Shown here: positions 31,690 through 41,738 of the stretch, one piece after another
Layout: each line of letters opens with the position of its first letter
Position numbering within the stretch: the first letter of the stretch is position 1
Source of the DNA: Sepioteuthis lessoniana
Lineage: Eukaryota > Mollusca > Cephalopoda > Myopsida > Loliginidae
Length of the DNA: 64,000 bases
Assembly: GCA_963585895.1 (NCBI GenBank)
Contig: OY757911.1
Span: forward strand, 61,289,602 to 61,353,601
Direction: 5' to 3'
Position numbers and translations under genes: made by a program
Notes under the pieces: model-generated
What the model saw: the letters and a program-made list of their open reading frames with translations, nothing else
Database searches by the model: none
Told to the model about the DNA's origin: nothing

Positions 31690-34600
31690 TGTGTCAGGTG
31701 CGCAGATCAAAAGCAACCCCTGGGTTTGGTATAGCCACAATATACCACCCATAATAAAAATGTCCTATCTGAATATTACAAAACATAGGACCCAGGCAAA
31801 AGGCTTGGGTGTCATGATCGGCAGGTGCTCTCTTGATAGCCAACATGGGAGACCCGATCGTCATCCTGCGAATGTTGGCTGCTCTCTTTTCAGGTACATG
31901 AATGGCGATATTAGCAAACACAACGATCAGAGACCAAAACGCAAAACATGGACCAGGGAAGAGAATCATCTTGCATTATACTGCTATTTTAGAAGCATCC
32001 TTTCACAAAGAGGGTATAGGAAATGAATGATAGAGATCTGGCAAGAATGTGCTAGTTTTCAGACTACAAGCCAAAGGCTTGCCGATCAAGTTAGAACAAC
32101 AATGAAAAAAGGATGGTTTTCTGTCCTTGAAATACTAGAAATACACCAGAAAACACAGTCGCAAGACAGTACAATTCCAAACACATAAAGTGACGCCAAC
32201 CCAAAACAACATATCAGAAATGAATTGCCAACTCTTGAAAATGAATACGCCACAGTACCAAGTAACTCTACAGAAACACTATCACAAGAACAACAGACAA
32301 ATCTAGAAAAGCTAAAAATAATTACGAACAGGGTGAAAGCCCCCCTTCCATCATTAAGAAACAGTGTATGGAGAACACTTAAAACTGAAACAAGCAAAAT
32401 AAATCAAATACTACCTTACATATCAACAACTAATATAACTGAGTTAAATGATCTAATCTATGCAGGGGCGAAATTAGTGTGTGAGAAAATTGGGGTCCCC
32501 TGAAAAAGCTCGAAGAAACAGTCGAAACCAGGATGGGAATTTCGACTGGAAACTCAGATAAAAAAATCTACGAAAACAGGCCAAAATAATAAAACAGATC
32601 CTGGAATATGTGGGAAGAGAATGGAAAAGACAACACGAGAAAAAATGACAGTACAACTCGAGGAAATAAAACCGAAGGTTTTGGCGAAAGAAGGGAGACT
32701 AAAGAGATATCAACAAAGGGTAAACAATACAGACAAAACAGGACATTCCTAAACAATGAAAGAAAATTCTATCAAAAATTGGGAGGGCATGACACAAAAA
32801 CATACTAACAACCAGACGCCAAAGAACAATTTTGGACGAAAATATGGCAACCGAAAAAGCATAACGAAAAGGCTGAATGGATAAACGATATGACAAGAGA
32901 ACTAGTAGGACTCGAGGAAGGCCCCAAAGCGGAAATACACATCTAACTACTAAAAAAGACACTCAAAAGATATCAAACTGGAAAACGCCAGGACATGATG
33001 GAATATATGCATTATGGTTCAAGAAATTCACCTCCATCCACGACAGACTAGCACTAGATGTGAACAGATGCCTACAAGATGCACAAGTACCTCACTGGAT
33101 GACAAAAGGAAAGACCACATTGGTCCAAAAGGACTCTAATAAAGGAACTGCCCCAAACAATTATAGACCCATAACTTGTTTACCGATGATGTGGAAAATA
33201 TCAACAGCACAAACAAGCAAAGACTTATACTACTCGCTAACAAGGCGCAGATTGTTACCTGACGAACAGAAAGGATGCCGCAAAGGATCCAGAGGTACAG
33301 CAGGGTTACTCTACATAAATGAAGACATCGTAAATGAAAGCAAGAACAGACGGGAAAATCTAGGTATGGTCTGAATAGACTACAAAAAGGCATATGATAT
33401 GGTTCTGCAAAGCTGGATAATAAACTGTCTCAAAATGTACAAAATATCACCCAAAATCATAAACTTCATCGAAAAAACCATGAAAAACTGGATAGTTGAA
33501 TTAACAACAGGAGGAAAAAGCTTGGCTGAAACAAAGATCCAAAGAGAGATTTTCCAAGGAGATGTACTGTCACCCCGACTATTCATAATTGCCATGATGC
33601 CACTAAACCACATACTCAGAAAATGCACGGCCAGATACAGACTTAGTAGATCGCAAGAAAAGATCAACCACCTAATGTACATGGATGACATAAAACTATT
33701 TGCAAAAAATGAAAAAGAACTGGAAACCCTAATACACACAGAATATACAGTCAAGACATAGGGATGGAATTTAGCATTGAAAAATGTGCTCTGCTCGTCA
33801 TGAAAAGTGGCAAACGACATCTAACTGACGGAATAGAACTACCAAATCAAGACAAGATCAGAACGCTCGCAGAAAACGAGACTTACAAATACTTAGGTAT
33901 CTTGGAGGCTGACACTATCAAACAAGTCGAAATGAAAAAAAAATGCAAAAAGAAATCTCAGAAGAATTAGAAAACTACTCGTGACAAAGCTCTCCTGCAG
34001 AAACCTTATCAAAGAAATAAATACTTGGGCTGTACCCCTCATTAGATACTCGGGACCTTTTCTCAAGTGGACCAGAGAGGAACTTAGAAAAATGGACCAA
34101 AGAACTAGAAAACTAATGACAATGCACAAGGCATTACATCCCAGAGACGACGTTGATCGACTATATGTACCAAGAAAAGAGGGAGGAAGAGGAATCGCCA
34201 TCATCGAAGACAGCTTGACACATCCATCGAGGACTACATAGAAAAACACGAAAGAGGACTTATTACGGCCATCAGAAACAACACTGACAACACGATAGAT
34301 AACAGAATGACAAAAACTAGGAAACAAAAATGGGATGGAAAACAACTCCATGGGCATTTTAAACGACTAATAAATAACATCTTACACGACAAAACCTGGA
34401 CATGGGTAAGAAAAGGAAACTTTAAGAGAGAAACAGAATCTCTCCTAATGGCAGCCAAAAACAGAGCCATAAGAGCCAATAATATCAAGGCAAGGATAAA
34501 TAATGAACAACAAAATAGCAAATGTAGACTATCCGGTGACAGAGATGAAACCATCAATCACATAATAAACGAATGCAGCAAATTGGCACAGAAGGAGTAC

Positions 34601-35106
34601 AAGGCGAGACACGACTGAGTGGACAAGGTGATCCACTAGAAAATGTTCAAGAAATTTAAATTTGACCATGCGAACAAATGGTATATGCACAAACCAGCAC
34701 CTGTCCTAGAAAATGACACACCCAAACTCCTATGGGACTTTGATATACAAACGGATCACCTAATCTCGGCCAGAAGACCAGACCTTAGAATAATCAACTA
34801 GAAAAAAAGAAAATCTGCAAAATTGTTGACTTTGCTGTCGTGGCTGACCATAGGATAAAACTGAAAGAATGTAAAAAGAGAGATAAGTACATCGACCTTG
34901 CTAGAGAATTGAAGTAGTATGGAATATGAAGGTGACAATTATACCAATTGTGATTGGTGCTTTTGGCACGGTAACTAAAGGATTATTAAAGGACCTGTAA
35001 GATTTGGAAGTTGGCGGCCTATTAGAGACCATCCAAACAACAGCATTATTCAAAACGCCTCGAGTCCTGGAAACTTGAGGAGACTTGCTGTCACTCAATC
35101 TCCAGT
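31690..35106 (+). pseudogene. R4/Dong-like LINE, long broken copy
   Basis: The longest copy of a LINE with a C-terminal restriction-like endonuclease. In order: a possible Myb-like block KRKTWTREENHLALYCYF (31937-31990); GIYALWFKKF and TTLVQKD, then NYRPITCLPMMWK (33000-33200); DEQKGCRKGSRGT (33258-33297); motif A IDYKKAYD after a TGA at 33372; motif B region FQGDVLSPRLF; motif C YMDD (33678-33689); KYLGILEADTI; TWAVPLIRYSGPFLKW; a finger region starting CRLS..D (34523 on); and HLISARRPDL plus VDFAVVADHR..K for the endonuclease. At least five frame changes and several stops are needed, and the finger's second Cys is Ser (34532-34534). The element is dead. The assignment to R4/Dong rather than another early LINE lineage rests on the TAA tail and is inference. 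Confidence 0.75.
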
Positions 35107-35175
35107 GAAAGACCATCAGCTTACGCTGATGGGAAAAACTCTAACGTGTAATAATAATAATAATAATAATAATAA
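35107..35175 (+). repeat. R4/Dong-like 3' hairpin and (TAA)n tail
   Basis: CCATCAGC, TTAC, GCTGATGG (35113-35132) forms an 8-bp perfect hairpin just before GGAAAAACTCTAACGTG and a TAA run at 35149-35174. Two other copies of the family keep an imperfect version at 59550 and 22140, so the structure belongs to the element's 3' end. Such 3' structures are often what the reverse transcriptase recognises; that role is inference here. Confidence 0.6.
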
Positions 35176-36195
35176 AAATGAATATCTCTCTAAGGATTAG
35201 ATTTTTAACATCTTTACTTAGTATTATCCAGACCTTCGATTAGTTACGATACCAGCAGTTTATTAGCGATCATTCATCTAAATACAAAGAAAGCACATTG
35301 TTGCTTAACATCAGGTTCTAGCGTAAACAGGTGTGTTAAGAGTAACTTGCCTAAGAGTTCTCCGTTCAGCAAAAGAGATAAAATTCGTTGCATAGGATTT
35401 CTATGCAGATTCAACGACTATAAAAGAGCTGAAATAATCATTTTAGAAAACACAATTGAAACCAAATATTATTGATAATTTTTAGAGCAAATATTTAATT
35501 GACTTTTTCAAAACATGCCTTCAGTCAAGTCTGTCTCGTTTAGAGAGAATGTGTGGAATAAATAACGATCAAATTAACAATGTTAAATGAAGAGAAAAGT
35601 ATAACAAAGAAATGTTTAAATGAAAATAATTATCAAGCTTTGAAATTCCTTTAGACAAACAGACTAAAGCAGAAATAATTATTCAAGAAAATCCGACAAA
35701 TCACGAATTTCTGAAATGAAAGAAAAATAAATGAAATTTTCCTTCTCTAGTAAATAAATTGTTGTAAATAACCAGTGACCATACGTTCAATATCATTAGG
35801 GTGAGTCAAAAGTTTTGTAGCATTTTAGTGAGATCTCATTTGTGGTTCGTTTATGAGGTGACTGAAGCAGTTCAAACCACGAACGGTACCCGTTGTTGTT
35901 CGAAGTTTCTTAATACTTGATGCGCAGTCATGTTGTGCATTGATTCACTCGGTATGTTTGATTTGAAAGTCAGAGCGATGAAAGTGCAACATAGGCTACT
36001 TAAAGAACTTATACTTTTCGAGTTGGAACTGTGCTGTGGAGGCAAGCAAAAACATTTGTTGTATCAAAAGTCAGGTAAGCCTAAAACCATAGATTCGGAA
36101 ACCGACCTCTAAACCTTACTGACAAATCCGGCGAAACATACACGGAGTGTATTCAGGAAGCTCAATATCATCCGAACCAGTGTAGCTCAACACCT
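35176..36195. other. AT-rich; possible transposon end near 35800
   Basis: 35800-35830 (GGGTGAGTCAAAAGTTTTGTAG) resembles a mariner-type terminus and is followed by a plus-strand frame 35930-36112 with no motif I know. No partner terminus found. Confidence 0.3.
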
Positions 36196-36340
36196 TTAGG
36201 ATCCCGGTAAAAACATCCGGTGGAGCAGAATTCTGCCTCACGATATCAAAATATTACAAGACTTTCGACTGGAGTTCGAACTCACTTAATACGATGTCTC
36301 AGTCCAGCACATATACCACTATGCAATGTAGATTTCCCCA
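36196..36340 (-). repeat. Family A SINE head remnant
   Basis: The minus strand matches the head half of family A (GAGTTCGAAC on the plus strand at 36274-36285). The tail half is replaced by unrelated DNA. Confidence 0.45.
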
Positions 36341-37205
36341 GTTAATAAATTAAAACGTTCTCTTTAACATACAGGCTGCGTGACGCCAATTTACCTAACT
36401 CACACTTTATCTCTTTATTAGAAACGATAATCTGATTATTACCCATGACACCTGTGTGGTTTCACTCCTGACCAAACATTGCAGTCATAATAAGTGTCTC
36501 TTCGTATAGATCCCAAAGAAAAGGATATAATGACGTTCTATTTTTAATTTTGACAATTAAATATTGCAACAGAAATTTCAGTTACGGGTGGGAAAAAAAT
36601 GCAAAGGTAAAAAAAAAAAAAAAATGATGATATCGAAGTTAATCTTAAGTGGGTCGTAGAATTCACGTTCAAATTGAGACTAATTTTAGTCTTTGTTTTT
36701 ATAAGACTAATGCTATATTCTAAATTTAGACAATAACTAATCTATATTTTATCAGTTTAACTCGAGTTGGAATATTTTTGTATTGATATGGATATACATT
36801 ATATTGACACAATATCGAAAGCGCCTTCTCTTTGTTTGATCGAACGCTTTTTTGTGTACACATAGACTAACCTGCATATTGATGCTTACATAGATGTTGA
36901 AACCAAGTGTTTTCAACGCGTAAATTTTAAATCAACAGTACATAAAGCTAGAAAACCGAATTGGGAAATACTTTTAAGTTTTGTTAAATAGCAAATATAT
37001 ACACCCGTTCTCACTTCTTTTTCATTCTTTTGAAATTAAAGATTTAAATTCAAAAATTTCCATGCCATCAGTTCTACAAAAAGATAAAAGAGTAGATTCA
37101 TTTTAAACACTAACAAACCTACGACGAGTATAATCATTTTAACTCATTGGTAAAAAATCAGCTATGAGGTCCACTGAATTTGTTTTAAATGAACATTGTA
37201 TTATA
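36341..37205. other. AT-rich stretch, no gene seen
   Basis: No coding signal or repeat recognised; an A-rich run lies at 36608-36625. Confidence 0.5.
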
Positions 37206-37558
37206 CATACCGTATTTGACGGTTTTTAAGACACATTTTCCTCCGAGAATATCGCAGAAAATCATCTTGCGTCTTAGAAAGTCAAGAGTCAACTTTAGGT
37301 TTCTGGCTAGTCAAGTCCCAGTGCTGCAGTGTCCCTTGAATTAATTCAAAAACATATCCACAAATCTAAACATGGTCTAAATACATATAAACTTTAAAAA
37401 TAACTTGATATTGGGGAGAGCTACCAATTCCAGGCGAAAACCTGACACTTGACATTTTTAGTTTAAACCAGTTAATTTTTTTTAATACTTCTCCAAATTG
37501 AGATGCATCTTACAATTTCATGCGTCTCAAATGCCATCAAATACAGTACTTGGAATTA
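37206..37558. mobile_element. MITE-like element with terminal inverted repeats
   Basis: The left end CATACCGTATTTGACGG (37207-37223), then TTTTTAAGACACAT, is mirrored by the right end, whose minus strand reads AGTACTGTATTTGATGG, then CATTTGAGACGCAT. The roughly 30-base inverted repeats are imperfect. The interior carries a second pair of GCGTCTT-like units and no coding frame. Length about 350 bases. The superfamily is not clear to me. Confidence 0.55.
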
Positions 37559-37669
37559 TAATATTGTATCTCACGTTTTATTTAGTTTAGTTTGATTTTT
37601 ATCATTAAAGGTTTTCGGACTATTGTCTTCATCTTTATTATTTCCACAACGTTTAGACAACAAATAGCT
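37559..37669. repeat. Possible PLE 3' end relic
   Basis: 37610-37665 (GGACTATTGTCTTCATCTTTATTATT, then ACAACGTTT) parallels the terminal stretch of the PLE left arm at 2728-2766 in order and spacing. Too short to be sure. Confidence 0.3.
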
Positions 37670-37915
37670 TAGTTTGGTTTTATTTCTTTGCTCAATGACA
37701 TATCGATCTTCGTGGGTTATTTGATGCCAAAGCCACCTTATAAAAGGACAGTTGTAGTACTATATAACCTATATTTAGGGGGGAAAAAGAAATTCATACC
37801 GTTCCCGAGAGTATTTGTCCTAAAGTGAGCGTAATAGCTCGACTGGATTTCGAACTTACATATTACAATGTTGCAGTTCGGCACGTTAGCCACTACATCA
37901 AGTCAACTCCCTTTC
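37670..37915 (-). mobile_element. Family A tRNA-SINE
   Basis: Minus strand: hairpin tail near 37695-37730, body with the AGTACTACAACTG block, and tRNA-like head decayed near 37880-37915. Confidence 0.7.
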
Positions 37916-38157
37916 CCAATGTTTTATCTAGTAAATATTGCAAAGCCTGCATTTGAGCTTGGATACCAAGTTTTGTAGTTTCTTGAGCTGTATCTAATAG
38001 ACGGGGTATTTCAGTTTGAGCCAATTATACAGTTCGATACTTGTATCCTGAGACCAAAGTGTTTTGATTTGCACCATTTTGTTTTCTTAATTCACTGTTC
38101 TGTTCATCTATTCATTCTGAGTTGTGTACACTTGAAATCTTTTACGAAACGACTTTT

Positions 38158-38622
38158 CCCAGTCGGCTGGGATTGTAGAATACACCGACTGCACCTCTGC
38201 AGAGGGGTAAGACTCCCCAACAAGTATCCTGGATATAATACTAAACAATCTGATGGTGAGATTGCAATGATGCTGGAGTTTGGGGTCGCGGAGCACTCCT
38301 TTGTTGTCATCACTCTAAGGTCCACTCAGGCCTAGAGTAATAGTACTTTACAGAACCCTATTTTGGGGTTAAATAGAGCTAAACTGCGTATGTTATGCTA
38401 AATCGAATTTTTTGAATTAGAACTGTTTGACTAATTTGAATAGCTTGAAATAGAAATGTTTTTGACGATTAAACTATGTACTTACATTTAAACTGCGAAC
38501 TAACGCTAAACTGAATTTCTTGAAACAGAACTGATTATTTGTATAAAATGGATTTGGCATTACATAACCTACAAAGGTTGATATGCCATAAACCCAAACA
38601 GCCAACCAACCAACCAACCAAC
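38158..38622 (+). mobile_element. Family B repeat, reference copy
   Basis: Plus strand, full length. The head is heavily self-complementary: CCCAG/CTGGG (38158-38171), CAGTCGG (38160-38166) with CCGACTG (38185-38191), and the palindrome CCTCTGCAGAGG (38194-38205). Then come the AATCTGATGGTGAG block, TTGGGG...GGAGCACTCC, a monomer-type body and the hairpin tail at 38556-38587. It is followed by a CCAA repeat (38597-38622). There is no tRNA-like head and no clear Pol III box, so its origin is unknown to me. Confidence 0.8.
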
Positions 38623-39431
38623 TATCAAAACGACTTTTCTGTCACATCCGCTAATACTTTGAGAACTTAAAAGAGCTAATGGTCCGTGGGGAAGGAATGC
38701 ATGAAAAAGACATTTCTTAAGGATTTTCGTCTCTTTGAATCTTTATTACATAAATCAAAATCAATTGCATTGACCTAGAAAATAAGAAAACCCTAATATA
38801 AAGCACAATGTCGTGTACTATTTTAGAATGGGCATAACAAAAATGCAAGGGGCTTACATGATTATTTGAAGCGAAATAATCTAAGACTTTAGAAGAAAGG
38901 AAAATAACTTTGGCCGCTTTCCATCATAACTGCTCAATTTCTATTGGTGTAATGTGTGGCATTGCTTTAAACGCTGAAATTCACAACAGAATATGACGTA
39001 AAAGTTGTAAAGTTTTCTTTGTAGACAAGATTAGTTTTTCATTTCGTTTGAGCAAATACCATTTGCCTTTCATTTTATGGTAATGTAGTGTTAGTACTTG
39101 CAACAAAGAAGACTTATATCGGTTTATTTTGGATTTTTGGAGATGTTTAAGATAAAATTACATCGGAATTCCTTTGAAAGTTTACTTATTTATATTCCGA
39201 GAGGATTATATTGGTATGTAATATATCCACTAAATGATTACACTATTGCTTTAACTGTAGGGTAAAATTAACTTGAAAACTCAGTTTATCAAAGCCAACG
39301 GAGACGACACTTTGCCTTTATACACAAACAAAAAAGCAAAAACGAAGAATGATATTTTGATTCCACCAAGAAAACACAGATATATTTATCTAACATAGAT
39401 TATATATATGTAAATACTCATGGTATTTTTC

Positions 39432-39434
<3 letters not shown>
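38623..39434. other. AT-rich stretch, no gene seen
   Basis: About 0.8 kb with nothing recognisable. Confidence 0.5.
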
Positions 39435-39491
<57 letters not shown>

Positions 39492-39507
39492 TTGTGTGTG
39501 TGTGTGG
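39435..39507. repeat. (AT)n then (GT)n
   Basis: AT tract at about 39436-39472 followed by a GT-rich tract to about 39506. Confidence 0.95.
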
Positions 39508-39845
39508 TTCGGTAGCAGCGCTTTTTTAACAGGCTCGATTAAATAACAAAAACACGTTTCATTCGGATCTTTTTGAGTTCCCAGACAAGTGCTTTGGTTT
39601 TAGGTTGGAGTTGGTTGGTGAATTCAGCCAAATTATCCCGAACGCATTTGAACGATTGGTAGGCCATCATTTGGGGTTAAAATTTTTAAAAAAAGATAGT
39701 TTTTTACATTTTTAAAACCCTGGATGATTGGCAAAGAAGGTTCCGAAAGCACTCTGATCAATTTCGAAAAATCCATCAATGAACTCCAATCTAAAATCAA
39801 AGCACTTTTCAGGAAAAGTGAAAGGATCTTAAAAAAGTTTTATAG
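39508..39845. mobile_element. Head-to-head pair of ribozyme-family repeats
   Basis: 39570-39690 on the minus strand and 39715-39840 on the plus strand are two diverged copies of the sequence that follows the hammerhead at 50187-50228 (AAAACCAAAGCACTT in the left copy as read on minus, AAAATCAAAGCACTT in the right). Both carry ruined hammerhead cores: the left reads AAATGATGGCC where CTGATGATGGCC is expected; the right reads CTGGATGATTGG, then TTCCGAAAGC. They are joined by a short T/A-rich centre at about 39691-39712. Confidence 0.6.
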
Positions 39846-40549
39846 ACAATAGCGTCTTTATTATTTATTCACCCCCCAATAAAAAAAAAACAAAAAAAAA
39901 CAACAAAAACGAATTGTCCCCTTCACCCCAGTAGACCGCCCCCAAAGCTACCTAAAATATCAGTAGTAAATAAAAGTCCAAACGAAGAAGAAGCATTTGA
40001 ACTCAGGAGCCAAGTGGAAGAAATATGTCAATATTGGTCAGTATGTCTTTAATTCCAATTTAAAATGCTGAATTTTACAAAATGTTATGCTGTATTTTGT
40101 TTGTGAAATAATGCTTAAACTATGCGTTTTAAATGTAAAGGCACGCTTACTCTACTATAAAGCCAATTTGATATTAAGCCTATCCACATGTCAGCGAACA
40201 AGGCAGAATGTTTTTGAATATCTTCTATCGAATAATTTAAAAATTCGTAAAGAAAGCCCTAACAGTAGTTTAGAAGAAAAAGCCTAGAACGCCTAATGCT
40301 ACCACAGAGCTCTATAATTCCTGAAGCCTGCTAGGTCCCCAACTGTAGGAAGAAAAAAAAAAAATGAAAAACCCAGGAAAAGTCCCAATACAGCAAAAAA
40401 GTATAAGTCAGTACTAGTGAAAGTCATAAGAAAGTACCTTAATGTTGGACTTTAACTAAGTTAAAACTTAAAACAAATCCCACCCCCTTTTTTTTTAATT
40501 TTTTTTTTTTATTATGTACACATGGGAAGCAGCATGATGTACGTTAAGG
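39846..40549. other. AT-rich stretch with A-runs and T-runs, no gene seen
   Basis: Contains A-rich and T-rich homopolymer runs (39885-39905, 40355-40370, 40485-40512). 40448-40470 shares about 20 bases with 31580-31600. The last part may already belong to the RTE 5' region; I cannot fix the element's 5' end. Confidence 0.4.
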
Positions 40550-40715
40550 TATTTGAATAAACCAATGGACGACCAAACTCAATACCCAAATCGGTCCTGG
40601 ACGTGAGTTTGACGACTTTTCGCTCAGGATCGCCAGTTCGATCGGGGAACTACTGCTGCTCCTCTATAAGAGTGGCTTCTATAGAAGAGAATAAAACAGC
40701 CATCGAAAGATAACC

Positions 40716-41738
40716 ATGACCCACACTCAAACCACTTACACAAACCACATCGCTCTTCGCGCGGGTAAAAAAGGGGCGCGTCCTGCTGATGTTGGAGCCC
40801 TGGCCTCGGTGTTCGAAAAATCAGCTACAGAGCTCAAACAATCAAAACTACTAAAATGCAAGCAAACACTACAAATAGCCACATTTAACGTAAGAACCTT
40901 AAATAGAATAGGACAACTCCCAGAGCTAATCGCATCGACCGAAGAACATAAAATAGACATAATATGCATACAAGAACACAGATACACGTACACAGAAGAT
41001 ATCAAATATCACGAAACTGGCAATGGATGGTCGCTCGCCACTGTATCCGCATGGAAAAACTCTGTCAACGCCGCAGTGGGAGGGGTAGGACTGCTTATAG
41101 GACCTAGAGCACTAAAAACGCTTAATAGCATAGAGAAAATACAACCTAGAATGATGGTAGCTACATTCAACGGAAACCCCAGAGCAACAATCGTCTCATG
41201 CTACAGCCCCACCAATGTTAGTGAAGAAAATGAAATAGTCACCTTCTACGATGAGCTATCCTCATTAGTGCGTAGCATCCCGAAACACAACATGTTAGTC
41301 ATTGGCGGAGACATGAATGCACAAATCGGGAAAAACGGAAACAACAAATACAGCCTCCACAACACGTCAAATAGAAATGGGCAACATCTAACAGATTTCA
41401 TGATAGAAAATAGACTAGCATGCCTCAATACAAACTACCAAAAAAGAGAGGGCAAACTATGGACATACACGTACGCAAACAATACTAAAGCTCAGATAGA
41501 CTACGTCCTTATAAACAAGAAATGGAAGAATAGTGCATTGAATTGCGAGGCATACTCCTCTTTTGAGGGTGTGTCCACCGATCACCGAATAGTCACAGCG
41601 AAAATACGGTTAAGCCTACGAAAAAACGACAAACGAACAGCGACCACCAAACACTATGACTGGGCCCTTTTAAACAACAAAGATGTCAGAGATAAATACG
41701 TATTAGAATTAAGAAACAGATTCGAAACACTACAATAA
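40716..41738 (+). CDS. RTE endonuclease domain (APE type), stops early
   Basis: 340 residues from an ATG at 40716 to TAA at 41736-41738. The APE-type endonuclease nicks target DNA to prime reverse transcription. Its motifs are in order: TFN (Asn58), QEHR (Glu87), SCYSPTN (Tyr163), GGDMN (Asp199, Asn201), QIDYV (Asp262) and STDHR (Asp289, His290). All expected catalytic residues are present. The same reading frame continues beyond the stop into the reverse transcriptase, and the minus-strand copy at 56.5 kb has a Glu codon at the matching place. The stop is therefore most simply a single base change in what was one long protein. The ATG is the first in the frame; I see no cue for another start. 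Confidence 0.85.
   Translation: MTHTQTTYTNHIALRAGKKGARPADVGALASVFEKSATELKQSKLLKCKQTLQIATFNVRTLNRIGQLPELIASTEEHKIDIICIQEHRYTYTEDIKYHETGNGWSLATVSAWKNSVNAAVGGVGLLIGPRALKTLNSIEKIQPRMMVATFNGNPRATIVSCYSPTNVSEENEIVTFYDELSSLVRSIPKHNMLVIGGDMNAQIGKNGNNKYSLHNTSNRNGQHLTDFMIENRLACLNTNYQKREGKLWTYTYANNTKAQIDYVLINKKWKNSALNCEAYSSFEGVSTDHRIVTAKIRLSLRKNDKRTATTKHYDWALLNNKDVRDKYVLELRNRFETLQ

Noticed and set aside
31694..34557. Several minus-strand frames of 60-154 residues
   Set aside because: Shadows of the plus-strand R4/Dong-like element; hydrophobic, no motifs.
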